Positions 16,669 through 26,209 of a stretch of DNA of 64,000 nt are shown one piece after another. The notes beneath the pieces are model-generated. The model was not told the DNA's origin. It worked only from the letters and a program-made list of their open reading frames with translations, and made no database searches. The position numbers and the translations under genes are program-made. Numbering within the stretch: the stretch's first letter is position 1; the number at the start of each line of letters is the position of its first letter. The stretch is from Sulfurivermis sp040755915 (GTDB lineage Bacteria > Pseudomonadota > Gammaproteobacteria > Thiohalomonadales > Thiohalomonadaceae), in contig JBFLWM010000009.1 of assembly GCA_040755915.1 (NCBI GenBank), positions 1-64,000 on the forward strand, read 5' to 3'.

Positions 16669-18246
16669 CTATTCCCATTCAATGGTGGCGGGCGGCTTGC
16701 TGGAAATGTCATAGACCACGCGCGCGATGCCCTTCACCTCGTTGATGATGCGGCGCGATACGGTTTCCAGGAAATCGTACGGCAGATGGGCCCAGCGTGC
16801 TGTCATGAAATCGATGGTCTCCACCGCACGCAGCGCCACGACATATTCATAACGGCGGCCGTCACCGGTAACGCCCACCGACTTCACCGGCAGGAATACA
16901 GTAAAGGCCTGCGAGGTCTTGTCATACAGGTCAGCCCTGCGCAGTTCTTCGATGAAAATATGGTCGGCCAGACGCAGGATGTCGGCATACTCCTTCTTCA
17001 CCTCGCCGAGGATGCGCACACCGAGGCCGGGGCCGGGGAAGGGGTGGCGATAGACCATCTCGTAGGGCAGCCCCAGCTCGACGCCGATCTTGCGCACCTC
17101 GTCCTTGAACAGCTCGCGCAACGGTTCCAGCAGTTTCAGCTTCATGTGTTCGGGCAGGCCGCCGACGTTGTGGTGCGACTTGATCAGGTGGGCCTTGCCG
17201 CTCTTGGCGCCGGCCGACTCGATGACATCGGGATAGATGGTTCCCTGGGCCAGCCACTTGGCATTCTTCAGCTTGGCCGCCTCTTCCTCGAATACCTCGA
17301 CGAACAGGTTGCCGATGATCTTGCGCTTCTTCTCCGGGTCGGTGACGCCGGCCAGCGCAGACAGGAAACGTTGTTCTGCATCGACGCGGATCACGCGCAC
17401 GCCCATGTGCTCGGCAAAGGTAGCCATCACCTGATCGCCTTCGCGGTAGCGCAGCATACCGTTGTCGACGAACACGCAGGTAAGCTGGTTACCGATGGCC
17501 TTGTGCAACAGCGCCGCCACCACCGAGGAATCGACGCCGCCGGACAGGCCCAGCAGCACCTCGTCACTGCCCACCTTCTCGCGCACGGTACGGATGGCAT
17601 CATCGATGATCTGGTCCGGCGTCCACAGGGAGGCACAACCACAGATGTCATGTACGAAGCGGTTGATGATGCGCATGCCCTGGCGGGTATGGGTCACTTC
17701 GGGATGGAACTGCAGGCCGTAGAAGGCACGCGCCTCGTCGGCCATGCCGGCGATGGGACAGGAGTCGGTGCTGGCCATCAGCACAAAACCGGGCGGCAGG
17801 GTGGTTACCTGATCGCCGTGGCTCATCCATACGTCGAGCAGGCCGTAGCCTTCCGCGCTGGTATGGTCCTCAATCTCCTTCAGCAGACGGGTATGGCCGC
17901 GGGCACGCACCTGGGCATAACCGTATTCATGATGATCAGCCGCCGCCACGGCACCGCCCAGCTGTTGTGCCATGGTCTGCATGCCGTAGCAGATACCCAG
18001 GACCGGCACCCCCAGCTCGAACACCGCCTGCGGCGCACGCGGTGTCCCCTCTACGGTGACCGTCTCGGGCCCGCCGGACAGGATGATGCCGCGCGGGTTG
18101 AAGGCGCGGATCTCGGCCTCCTCCATGTCACAGGAATGAAGCTCGCAATATACCCCGGCTTCGCGCACGCGGCGGGCGATGAGCTGGGTGTACTGGGACC
18201 CGAAATCGAGGATCAGGATGCGGTCGGCGTGGATATTGATGGACAT
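16669..18246 (-). CDS. guaA: GMP synthase (glutamine-hydrolysing)
   Basis: 525 residues, standard length. The N-terminal class I glutamine amidotransferase has Cys86 in GICYGMQ and the His-Glu pair in FHPEVTH. The ATP-pyrophosphatase domain has the P-loop LGLSGGVDSSVVAALL, and the C-terminal dimerisation domain ends in the typical IEWE. It aminates XMP to GMP in the cytoplasm. guaB is on the same strand but about 6.3 kb away, so the usual guaBA operon is split here. Confidence 0.98.
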   Translation of the reverse strand: MSINIHADRILILDFGSQYTQLIARRVREAGVYCELHSCDMEEAEIRAFNPRGIILSGGPETVTVEGTPRAPQAVFELGVPVLGICYGMQTMAQQLGGAVAAADHHEYGYAQVRARGHTRLLKEIEDHTSAEGYGLLDVWMSHGDQVTTLPPGFVLMASTDSCPIAGMADEARAFYGLQFHPEVTHTRQGMRIINRFVHDICGCASLWTPDQIIDDAIRTVREKVGSDEVLLGLSGGVDSSVVAALLHKAIGNQLTCVFVDNGMLRYREGDQVMATFAEHMGVRVIRVDAEQRFLSALAGVTDPEKKRKIIGNLFVEVFEEEAAKLKNAKWLAQGTIYPDVIESAGAKSGKAHLIKSHHNVGGLPEHMKLKLLEPLRELFKDEVRKIGVELGLPYEMVYRHPFPGPGLGVRILGEVKKEYADILRLADHIFIEELRRADLYDKTSQAFTVFLPVKSVGVTGDGRRYEYVVALRAVETIDFMTARWAHLPYDFLETVSRRIINEVKGIARVVYDISSKPPATIEWE

Positions 18247-18327
18247 GGGGTCAAGTGGCTCGGCAGCTGGGGAGGAAAGGCTCAGGGCTGCAGATCATCC
18301 GTGATCTCGCCGCCCTGTTCAAGTCGG

Positions 18328-21300
18328 TTACTTCTTCGCGCCCAGGACCAGCTCGTCCAGCGGAATCGGCTTCTCGATGATATAGCCCTGGCCGAAATCC
18401 ACGCCAATCTTGCGCAGCTTGTCCAGCGCCACATCGTTCTCGATGAACTCGGCAATGGTGCGCTTGCCCAGGGCATGGGCCATCTCATGGATGGATTTCA
18501 CCACCGAATAGTCAAAGACATTGGTGCTGATGTTGCGGATGAACTGCCCATCGATCTTCAGATAGTCCACCGGCATGGACTTCAGGTAGGAGTACGAGGC
18601 ATGTCCCGAACCGAAGTCATCCAGCGCCAGCTGGCAACCGGTCTGGCGCAGGCGGCGCATGTAGTAGACGGCGCGGTCCAGATTGCTGATCGCCGCTGTC
18701 TCGGTAATCTCGAAGCAGATCTGGTGGCTCGGCACCTCGGCATTCTCCAGTCTCCGCACCAGCTCCTCCATGAATACCTCATCATCGATGGAGTGGCCGG
18801 ACAGATTGACCGAAATGGAATTGATGGCATTGAGTTTTCCGCGATTGGCACGCAGCCATTCGAAAACCTTGTCAACTACCCAGCGATCAATGTCTCCGAT
18901 GCGATTGTAGATCTCTGCCGACAGGACGAACTGATCCAGGGACACCAGTTCACCCTGCTCATTGTGCACATGCAGCAGGATTTCATAGCGCGGATGTTCA
19001 TGAGCGAACTTGAGCGAGGCGATCTTCTGGCACTTGAGCTGGATCAGGCCGGCATCGAACAACTTGTTGATACGCCCAACCCACTCCATCACGCCCTGCC
19101 GCTTCATGATGACTTCGCTTTCCGGGTCATAGAACTGGATGCGGCCGCGCCCGGCCTCCTTCGCTGCAAAGCAGGCGGAATCGACGGCTGCCAGCAGGGT
19201 ACGCACCGAATCACGCGCCGGATCGATGGCGGCAATGCCAAAACTGGCATCCACCACGAATTCCTTGTTCTCACAACGGAAGTGATAGTCATTGATGGCG
19301 CGGCGGATCTCCTCCGAGCGGCGCATGCCCTGCTCGCGATCGCAGTTCTCCAGCAACACGCCGAACTCGTCACCGCCCAGACGGGCAATAACCGGCGTAC
19401 TGCCCAGCTTGCGGCGCAACAGGTCCGCCAGATTGCTGAGCAATTCGTCGCCCGCCTCGTGGCCGCATGTGACATTGATAACATTGAAACGATCCAGGTC
19501 GAAATAGCACAGGATATTGTTGCTGCCTTCCTTTTTGGCACGTAACAACAACTCGTCGAGCGCACTCTCGAAACCACGCCGGTTCATCAGGCTGGTCAGG
19601 GCATCGTGATTGGTCTGCTCGATGAGTCGATCATGGATCGACTGCAGCATGGTATAGGTGGCGCGGTCCATCAGTGGCCGGTCCCATCCCTCCAGGATCA
19701 GCATCTGACCTCGCGACATGGAGGCGGCCATCTCCTCAGGCCGTATATCCAGCCCCTTGCTGCCCTCGCGGTCGACGAAAACGAAGCGTCCCCACTTGCG
19801 GTCGGACCATACCAGTTTCTGCTGTTGCAGCTCTTCCTTGTCGCTCTTGTAGGACACCAGTTCGCCATCTGCCAGAGACTCGGCGCGCTTGAGCCAGCGC
19901 GCCCATTCCACCTTGGAAAGCTCCACCGGCTTGAGGGCCTGTTTCTCGTGCTCCCAGGACTGCAGCATCAACTGCGCGATGGAGCCTTTCTTGATACGCG
20001 CCACCTTGGCCGGCTCGGCTTTGGCCTGTTCCAGCGCCGAAATCAGTTCGGACACCAGCAGCAGCGAACGGGCATCCCCCTTGCTGAGTTTCTCCAGTAC
20101 CTTGCTGACTTCCTCAACCAGTTTGTGATTGGGCCAGTCCGCCTTGAGTCCCTTGTGTGCCTTGCCCTGCAAGCGCATCAGCAACTGTTCCATGGTGGCG
20201 CGCGCGGCATGGTAACCCTCGCTGTTCATGCCGCTGTGCTGGCAATGACGCCACAACAGGTTTTTCCAGCCGGCATCCAGCAACTCCAGCACCACCTTGG
20301 GTATCAGACGGCCCTCCGCCATGTCGAACAGGCGGTCGATGTCCTCCAGCATTTCCAGCGTCATCTGGCGCTGGTTGGGTTCCGCCTTGCATTTGGCAAT
20401 CACTTCGTCGACCCGATGCCGGTACTCCTCCGACTGCTCGCCATACAGCTTGTTGAGCGAATCGACGGCCTCGTCCAGCGCCTTGGGATCGCCGCCGGAC
20501 TCGTCGCTCAGGCTCTGCAGCGCCTGCTCCACCTTGGTAACCATTTGCCGGCGCACGTCCACCTTGTCCGCCGGCAACATCTGGAACAGCTGATCCAGAG
20601 TGTTGAACAGGTGATGCACCGGATGGGAACGATCCTGCAGCACATGCTCGTTGTTGAGCGCCATCTTGATGAACGGCAGCTCGACGCTCTCGAACCAGTC
20701 CTTCAGATGGTCATCGGTAATCGGGTCGGTCTGGATGGATGACAGCAGGCTCTCCGTCACCTCCAGCTTGTCATGCGTCTCCAGCGGCAACTGTTTGGAG
20801 GTATCACCACCGGCCTGTTCCATCAGTATCTGCGACAAGCGCGAGGCCAGCGTGGTCCCCTGCTGACGCAGATGGCGGATACTGAGCCCCTGTTGCTGCA
20901 GGCTTGCCAGGCCGTTGTTCAGTTCCTGCGCAGAAAAATGCACCACCGGGCCATGGGCAACACCGGCCTCTCCCGCACCAGCCGCCGCCTGCTGACGGGC
21001 AGGCAGGGACTGCTGTGCCGTACGTTCTAGCTGCAGCAACTCATTGGCCGCGGCATAGGGTGATGGTGCCGGCATATAGCCGCCACCCGCACCATAACCG
21101 GCACCCGCCTCGGCCGGCGCGTAACCGCTCCCGCCCTGTGCCGGGGGGGCAGCACCGGCAGGCGCGCCCGGTGGCGCCATTGCAGCGCCACCTGGCGCAG
21201 CGCCGGCCTGTTGCGGAGCAGCACCTCCGGCCGGCGCACCCACATGCATGCCCGGTGCGGCGCCCATCCCGGTATCCGCGTACGCTCCGCCGGCTGCAGG

Positions 21301-22401
21301 TGCATAACCGGCATCCGGGGCCACACCAGCAGCAGCCTCATCCGTGGTACTCGGTGTTTCGGCCGGGCCCGGTGGCGCGGTACGGGACGGGGCCGCCCCC
21401 CGCTGTTTGACCACCCGAAAATCCTTCTTCAGCGCGGGCAGTACGCCCTGCTCCTTGAGGTAGTTGTTGAGCTGCCCCAGGAGCGTGCCAAAGCGGGCCA
21501 GCATGAAATCCTCGAAAGCCTTGAAGACCGGCGGCTTCATCGTCTCTTCCAGCCCTACCGCGTCAAAGCACTCCAGAAAACGTTGCGCCAGCATGGCGGC
21601 ACCGACCGGATTACTCTGGTGGTCCAGTGGCCGATTCAGGATCAATCCGAGGCGCTGCTCCAGATCGAACATGGCCTCATCGTTGTGTGACTCGAGTTTT
21701 GTAGCGAGAGTCGTCACGGTCAGCCAGTTCTGGAAGACCTCGTCGGCAACCAGGGACAATTCGGACGAGTCCGCCTGCGCCCCCTGTTGCTTGAGCGGGC
21801 GACCACGGTTATCGAACTCGTCCATGATCGCCGTGGTGTAACAGTTCAGCAGCTGGCCACGACCGTCGCGCAGCTTTTGCTGTGCCTCGACAACACCACG
21901 CCAGTTCTTCTTGGTCAGCTCGTCAGATTTGTTGAGGTTGTCGACGCCCTCGGAGGTGAAGTTTTCCACCAGACTGTCGACAAAGGCGCGGGCCTTGTTG
22001 CGGCATTCGGCTATCACCGCCGCGTAGCGGGCATCCGGCTGCGCCCCGGCGGCGGCAGGGGCCGGCCTATGCTGGGACCGGCTCATCAGGTACTGGAACG
22101 CCGCCCCGTCGAGACGGGCAAAACTGAGCCCCACGCCGATATCGATGACCCGCGCCACCTGCCCCTGCACCACATAGCCCTGGCCGGCACCGCCCGGCGT
22201 CTGGACAAGATGCACCTCGATGTAATCACCGATACGCCAGTGGGCGGCGTGGGCGGCCTGCGGATAGAAGGTGATGAAGAGCCCGCCCTGGCAGAAATCC
22301 TCCACCACACAGTCCAGTCTGACGCCCTGGGTAGATACAGCGACGGCATCCAGCCTTACCGGATAACGGGGGTAGGCACGTTTGTTGGCAGCTGACGTCA
22401 T
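18328..22401 (-). CDS. Large c-di-GMP signalling protein: PilZ, DUF1631, GGDEF and EAL
   Basis: 1357 residues. The N-terminus (1-110) is a PilZ-like domain with RAYPR at 8-12 and DFCQGG at 35-40, where Cys replaces the usual Ser of DxSxxG. A DUF1631 region follows, interrupted at about 330-480 by a Gly/Ala/Pro-rich stretch, and extends to about residue 800. The GGDEF domain keeps GGDEF intact (1009-1013) but has no RxxD inhibition site. The EAL domain reads EIL at 1140-1142, with the asparagine of SVNLSG, the DDFGSG block and the LKID lysine retained. Both enzyme activities are possible; net output cannot be told. Confidence 0.9.
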   Translation of the reverse strand: MTSAANKRAYPRYPVRLDAVAVSTQGVRLDCVVEDFCQGGLFITFYPQAAHAAHWRIGDYIEVHLVQTPGGAGQGYVVQGQVARVIDIGVGLSFARLDGAAFQYLMSRSQHRPAPAAAGAQPDARYAAVIAECRNKARAFVDSLVENFTSEGVDNLNKSDELTKKNWRGVVEAQQKLRDGRGQLLNCYTTAIMDEFDNRGRPLKQQGAQADSSELSLVADEVFQNWLTVTTLATKLESHNDEAMFDLEQRLGLILNRPLDHQSNPVGAAMLAQRFLECFDAVGLEETMKPPVFKAFEDFMLARFGTLLGQLNNYLKEQGVLPALKKDFRVVKQRGAAPSRTAPPGPAETPSTTDEAAAGVAPDAGYAPAAGGAYADTGMGAAPGMHVGAPAGGAAPQQAGAAPGGAAMAPPGAPAGAAPPAQGGSGYAPAEAGAGYGAGGGYMPAPSPYAAANELLQLERTAQQSLPARQQAAAGAGEAGVAHGPVVHFSAQELNNGLASLQQQGLSIRHLRQQGTTLASRLSQILMEQAGGDTSKQLPLETHDKLEVTESLLSSIQTDPITDDHLKDWFESVELPFIKMALNNEHVLQDRSHPVHHLFNTLDQLFQMLPADKVDVRRQMVTKVEQALQSLSDESGGDPKALDEAVDSLNKLYGEQSEEYRHRVDEVIAKCKAEPNQRQMTLEMLEDIDRLFDMAEGRLIPKVVLELLDAGWKNLLWRHCQHSGMNSEGYHAARATMEQLLMRLQGKAHKGLKADWPNHKLVEEVSKVLEKLSKGDARSLLLVSELISALEQAKAEPAKVARIKKGSIAQLMLQSWEHEKQALKPVELSKVEWARWLKRAESLADGELVSYKSDKEELQQQKLVWSDRKWGRFVFVDREGSKGLDIRPEEMAASMSRGQMLILEGWDRPLMDRATYTMLQSIHDRLIEQTNHDALTSLMNRRGFESALDELLLRAKKEGSNNILCYFDLDRFNVINVTCGHEAGDELLSNLADLLRRKLGSTPVIARLGGDEFGVLLENCDREQGMRRSEEIRRAINDYHFRCENKEFVVDASFGIAAIDPARDSVRTLLAAVDSACFAAKEAGRGRIQFYDPESEVIMKRQGVMEWVGRINKLFDAGLIQLKCQKIASLKFAHEHPRYEILLHVHNEQGELVSLDQFVLSAEIYNRIGDIDRWVVDKVFEWLRANRGKLNAINSISVNLSGHSIDDEVFMEELVRRLENAEVPSHQICFEITETAAISNLDRAVYYMRRLRQTGCQLALDDFGSGHASYSYLKSMPVDYLKIDGQFIRNISTNVFDYSVVKSIHEMAHALGKRTIAEFIENDVALDKLRKIGVDFGQGYIIEKPIPLDELVLGAKK

Positions 22402-22430
22402 GTCGCAGTGACTCCTGATGTTTTGCGGCG

Positions 22431-22436
22431 ATTATA
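22431..22436 (-). promoter_or_regulatory. Candidate -10 for the PilZ-DUF1631-GGDEF-EAL gene
   Basis: Minus-strand TATAAT, 30 bases before the ATG at 22401; AGGAG follows about 10 bases before that ATG. No convincing -35 stands at 16-18 bases. Confidence 0.4.
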
Positions 22437-22483
22437 CCGGATAAGGATACTAAAGCTGCCCCATGCGGCCACAGGGCAGATGA

Positions 22484-22489
22484 TATAAT
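22484..22489 (+). promoter_or_regulatory. Candidate -10 for cmoA-cmoB
   Basis: Plus-strand TATAAT 28 bases before the cmoA ATG, with a weak -35. Together with the minus-strand -10 at 22431 it would form a compact divergent promoter pair in a 116-base spacer. Confidence 0.4.
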
Positions 22490-22517
22490 TTCCGCCCCAT
22501 TCCGCCGCACAGATGTC

Positions 22518-23255
22518 ATGACCCGCACACCCCGCAAGGACACCCTGTACGCCAGCCCGCACAGCCCACTGGCGGATTTCGCCTTTGATGAGCGGGTGGC
22601 CGGCGTATTTCCGGACATGATCCGCCGCTCGGTGCCGGCCTACAGTACCCTGACCGGGTTACTGGGGCTTGTGGCCGGGGAATATGCGCAGGCCAACAGC
22701 CAATTGTATGACCTGGGCTGTTCCCTCGGCGCCGCCACCCTGGCCATGCGCCGCCGCGTCAACCGCCCCGGCTGCCGCATCATGGCCATCGACAACTCCC
22801 CTGCCATGGTGGAGGGCTGCCGGGAGAACATCGCCGCCGACAACGCCCCGACGCCGGTGGAGGTCATCTGCGCCGACATCCGCGACGCGGTATTCGAACG
22901 CGCCTCGGTGGTCACCATGAATTTCACCCTGCAATTCGTCGCCCCACCCGAACGCCTGCCTTTGCTGCGCCGCATCCACCATGGCCTGTTGCCGGGCGGC
23001 GCACTGTTGCTGGCGGAGAAGCTGCGCTTCGCCGATGGAGCCGAACAGGCCACACTGGAGCAGTTGCATCTCGCCTTCAAGCGCGCCAACGGTTATTCGG
23101 AACTGGAGATCAGCCAGAAACGCGCCGCGCTGGAGCGGGTGCTGCTGCCGGATACCCTGGAGGAGCACCGGGCCCGGCTGCAGGCAGCCGGATTCAGCCA
23201 GGTCATACCCTGGTTCCAGGCCTTCAACTTCGCCGCTCTCCTCGCCATCCGATGA
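22518..23255 (+). CDS. cmoA: Carboxy-S-adenosyl-L-methionine synthase
   Basis: 245 residues, standard. It is a class I methyltransferase fold with the SAM-binding loop LYDLGCSLGAATLAMRR and the acidic turn MAIDNSPAMVEGC. CmoA converts SAM and prephenate to carboxy-SAM, the donor for cmo5U34 in tRNA. It overlaps cmoB by four bases (ATGA), and the pair is the complete carboxymethyl transfer pathway. Confidence 0.97.
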   Translation: MTRTPRKDTLYASPHSPLADFAFDERVAGVFPDMIRRSVPAYSTLTGLLGLVAGEYAQANSQLYDLGCSLGAATLAMRRRVNRPGCRIMAIDNSPAMVEGCRENIAADNAPTPVEVICADIRDAVFERASVVTMNFTLQFVAPPERLPLLRRIHHGLLPGGALLLAEKLRFADGAEQATLEQLHLAFKRANGYSELEISQKRAALERVLLPDTLEEHRARLQAAGFSQVIPWFQAFNFAALLAIR

Positions 23256-24226
23256 TTGACTACGCGGGACTGTGGCAAGCCCTGGCGGACTCGCCCCTTG
23301 CCGGCTGGCGTGAAGAACTGGAGCCATGCCTGCACCGGGCACTGGACCCGGCAAGCCACGGCGATCTGCCGCACTGGTATGCCACCCTGGCGGCACTCCC
23401 CTCCCTGACCACCTCCGCCATCAACCTCTCCGCCGATTGCCTGCGCATCGGCAGCCCCGCGGACATCGACATCGAGCAGCGCACCCGGCTGGAATCCTTG
23501 CTGCGCGACCTCCACCCCTGGCGCAAGGGGCCATTCTGCCCGTTCGGCATCCATATCGACACCGAATGGCGCTCCGACTGGAAATGGAACCGCCTCGCCT
23601 CCCACCTCGACCTGCGTGGCAAGACCGTGCTGGATGTAGGTTGTGGCAATGGATATTACGGCTGGCGCATGTGCGGCGCTGGCGCCGGTCTGGTGTTCGG
23701 CGTCGATCCGACCATCCGCTACGTCATGCAGTACGCCGCGCTGAGCCGTTACATCGGCGATGTCGGCAATTACGTGCTGCCGCTCAGGTTCGAGGAACTG
23801 CCGCTACACAGCGCGGCGTTTGACGTGGCGTTTTCCATGGGTGTGCTGTATCACCGCCGCGACCCGCTGGAGCATCTCGCCCGCCTGTACGGCCAGCTCA
23901 GGCCGGACGGCGTGCTGGTGCTGGAAGGGCTGGTACTGGAAGGGGATGAACTGGCCGCGCTGCACCCGCCGGGGCGCTACGCCAAGATGAAGAACGTGCA
24001 TGCCATCCCCAGCGTGCCGCTGCTGCGACAGTGGCTGGCCGAGACGGGCTTCGTCGACATCAGCGTGCTCGACGTCTCACCCACCACGCTAGAGGAGCAA
24101 CGTCGCACGCCATGGATGGAGTTCGAGTCCCTCGCCGACTTTCTCGACCCGCAGGACCCGACGCGCACCATCGAAGGTCATCCCGCCCCGCGGCGGGCGA
24201 GCCTGCGCGCGCGCAGGCCGGGGTAA
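23252..24226 (+). CDS. cmoB: tRNA U34 carboxymethyltransferase
   Basis: 324 residues, standard. The SAM-family fold is marked by VLDVGCGNGYYGWRM, and the family-typical HIDTEWRSDWKWNR and FSMGVLYHRRDPLEHL are present. CmoB transfers carboxymethyl from carboxy-SAM to ho5U34, making cmo5U and widening wobble decoding. It is translationally coupled to cmoA, and its stop lies 1 base from the stop of a convergent small gene. Confidence 0.97.
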   Translation: MIDYAGLWQALADSPLAGWREELEPCLHRALDPASHGDLPHWYATLAALPSLTTSAINLSADCLRIGSPADIDIEQRTRLESLLRDLHPWRKGPFCPFGIHIDTEWRSDWKWNRLASHLDLRGKTVLDVGCGNGYYGWRMCGAGAGLVFGVDPTIRYVMQYAALSRYIGDVGNYVLPLRFEELPLHSAAFDVAFSMGVLYHRRDPLEHLARLYGQLRPDGVLVLEGLVLEGDELAALHPPGRYAKMKNVHAIPSVPLLRQWLAETGFVDISVLDVSPTTLEEQRRTPWMEFESLADFLDPQDPTRTIEGHPAPRRASLRARRPG

Positions 24227-24227
24227 C

Positions 24228-24371
24228 TCAGGCGCTAAAATCAGGCAGGTGTGAGGCGTCCCACTCCTCGGTCCTGACGTCCTCGGCCAGAAGCGTATCG
24301 AAACCTTCTTCGGTAGTGGATTCCACGGGTGCGGCCGTGCCCGGATGGGCGGGGTGGTCGTGCCGGTTCAT
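24228..24371 (-). CDS. Small acidic protein of 47 residues, function unknown
   Basis: The frame starts at ATG 24371 with GGAG 5 bases upstream and ends 1 base from the cmoB stop. The product is hydrophilic and acidic (for example FDTLLAEDVRTEEWDASHLP), without membrane segment or known motif. Third codon positions are mostly G or C, like neighbouring real genes. It is probably a genuine small gene because of the good ribosome site and neat convergent packing, but I recognise no family. Confidence 0.5.
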   Translation of the reverse strand: MNRHDHPAHPGTAAPVESTTEEGFDTLLAEDVRTEEWDASHLPDFSA

Positions 24372-24482
24372 GTCATCTCCTGTCTACATAGGGAGATCCA
24401 TTCACTGGGGCGGATATGCCAGTCCGTTGCGGCATACGGCAAGCAGAATGCTTGCTTGGAGGAGACTACCCCGCCCACACGC

Positions 24483-24510
24483 ATAATGTCCATAAGGAAT
24501 ATGCTGTTAA
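24483..24510 (-). promoter_or_regulatory. Candidate promoter upstream of the 47-residue gene
   Basis: Minus-strand TTAACA (24505-24510), 16-base spacer, CATTAT (24483-24488). It sits about 110 bases before the small gene and just downstream of the guaB terminator. A moderate match only. Confidence 0.35.
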
Positions 24511-24538
24511 TGTGCCGAGGCATTTCCATGCCGCAAAA

Positions 24539-24566
24539 GACAAGGCCGCCCGCAGGCGGCCTTGTC
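24539..24566 (-). terminator. Rho-independent terminator of guaB
   Basis: A 12-bp GC-rich stem (GACAAGGCCGCC and complement) with a 4-base loop, followed on the minus strand by TTTT. It lies 21 bases after the guaB stop. Confidence 0.85.
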
Positions 24567-24586
24567 GTATGGCTCTGGCTACGGCG

Positions 24587-26047
24587 TCAGACGCGGTAGT
24601 TGGGCGCTTCCTTGGTGATCTGCACGTCGTGCACGTGGCTCTCACGGATGCCGGCGCCGGTGATGCGCACGAACTCCGGCTTGGTACGCATCTCGTCGAC
24701 GGTCTTGCAGCCGGTGTAGCCCATGGAGGAGCGCAGGCCACCCATCAGCTGGTGAATCACCGGCGACAGCGGGCCCTTGAACGGCACACGGCCCTCGATG
24801 CCTTCCGGCACCAGCTTGTCGGCCTCGTTGCCTTCCTGGAAGTAGCGGTCCGACGAACCCTGCGAGGATGCCATGGCGCCCAGCGAGCCCATGCCGCGGT
24901 AAGACTTGTAGGAGCGGCCCTGGAACAGCTCGACCTCGCCCGGCGCCTCCTCGGTGCCGGCGAACATGCCGCCCAGCATCACCGAGTAGGCGCCGGCGAC
25001 GATGGCCTTGGCCAGGTCGCCGGAATAGCGGATGCCGCCATCGGCGATGAGCGGCACGCCGGTGCCGGCCAGCGCCTCGGCGACATTGGCCACCGCGGTG
25101 ATCTGCGGCACGCCGACGCCGGCAACGATGCGGGTGGTGCAGATGGAGCCGGGGCCGATGCCGACCTTGACGCCGTCGGCGCCGGCGTCGACCAGGGCCA
25201 GGGCAGCGGCAGCGGTGGCGATGTTGCCGCCAATGACCTGCAGGTCGGGGAAGTTGTTCTTGGCCCAGCGTACACGGTCCAGCACGCCCTGGGAGTGACC
25301 ATGGGCGGTATCGACCACGATGACGTCCACGCCGGCCTCGACCAGGGCGGCAATGCGCTCATCGGTGCCGGCGCCCACGCCGACGGCGGCACCCACGCGC
25401 AGACGACCCAGTTCGTCCTTGCAGGCATTGGGCTTGTCGGTGGCCTTCTGGATGTCCTTGACGGTAACCATGCCCTTGAGGCGGAAGGCGTCGTCCACCA
25501 CCAGCACCTTCTCGATGCGGTGCTCGTGCAGCAGGCGCTTGACCTCTTCCTTGTCGGCGCCTTCCTTGACGGTCACCAGCTTGGCCTTGGGGGTCATGAT
25601 GGCGGAAACCGGGGAATCGTAACGGGTCTCGAAACGCAGGTCGCGGTGGGTGACGATGCCCACCAGACCACTGGCATCCACCACGGGAACGCCGGAAATG
25701 CCGTAGGCGCGGGTCAGTTCCAGCACCTCGCGGATGCTGGCGGTGGGAGCGACCGTGATGGGATCCTTGATCACCCCGCTCTCGAACTTCTTGACCTTGC
25801 GCACCTCGGTGGCCTGCTGCTCGGCAGTCATGTTCTTGTGGATGATGCCGATGCCGCCCTCCTGCGCCATGGCAATGGCGAGGCGGGCCTCGGTGACGGT
25901 GTCCATGGCCGCAGAAACCAGCGGCAGATTCAGGGTGATGCCGCGGGTCAGGCGGGTCTTGAGATCCACTTCCTTGGGCAGGACGGTGGAATGGGCCGGA
26001 ACCAGCAATACGTCGTCGAAGGTAAGGGCTTCCTGAACAATGCGCAT
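24587..26047 (-). CDS. guaB: Inosine-5'-monophosphate dehydrogenase
   Basis: 486 residues, standard. A TIM barrel is interrupted by two CBS domains (about 95-205, PITVAPTASIREVLELTRAY and SAIMTPKAKLVTVKEGA). The catalytic loop GPGSICTTR carries the cysteine that forms the thioimidate with IMP, and the flap region SSDRYFQ follows. It oxidises IMP to XMP, the committed step to GMP. It is monocistronic, with its own promoter and terminator. Confidence 0.98.
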   Translation of the reverse strand: MRIVQEALTFDDVLLVPAHSTVLPKEVDLKTRLTRGITLNLPLVSAAMDTVTEARLAIAMAQEGGIGIIHKNMTAEQQATEVRKVKKFESGVIKDPITVAPTASIREVLELTRAYGISGVPVVDASGLVGIVTHRDLRFETRYDSPVSAIMTPKAKLVTVKEGADKEEVKRLLHEHRIEKVLVVDDAFRLKGMVTVKDIQKATDKPNACKDELGRLRVGAAVGVGAGTDERIAALVEAGVDVIVVDTAHGHSQGVLDRVRWAKNNFPDLQVIGGNIATAAAALALVDAGADGVKVGIGPGSICTTRIVAGVGVPQITAVANVAEALAGTGVPLIADGGIRYSGDLAKAIVAGAYSVMLGGMFAGTEEAPGEVELFQGRSYKSYRGMGSLGAMASSQGSSDRYFQEGNEADKLVPEGIEGRVPFKGPLSPVIHQLMGGLRSSMGYTGCKTVDEMRTKPEFVRITGAGIRESHVHDVQITKEAPNYRV

Positions 26048-26089
26048 AGACGATCCGCCTTAGGAGATGTGTCGGGAGATAAACCGGCG

Positions 26090-26118
26090 ATTATACGTTT
26101 CCATCCCGCAGCGGTAAA
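26090..26118 (-). promoter_or_regulatory. Sigma-70 promoter of guaB
   Basis: Minus-strand TTTACC (26113-26118), a 17-base spacer and a perfect TATAAT (26090-26095). Transcription would start about 35 bases before the ATG; AGGAG/CTAAGG-type ribosome-binding bases follow in the leader. Confidence 0.65.
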
Positions 26119-26209
26119 CCTCCCGATGTCCCCGCTGGCGTGTGGAATAATCAGACCGTCTGCAGCCACTTGATCCAGGTCCCAGACCAACAAATCCACT
26201 GGAGGAGAA

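Noticed and set aside
16786..19545. 919-residue open frame antisense to guaA and the GGDEF-EAL gene
   Set aside because: It spans two well-supported genes in the opposite strand, has no family motif, and arises from strong G/C bias at third positions.
24416..26173. 585-residue open frame antisense to guaB
   Set aside because: No motif and complete overlap with a certain gene.
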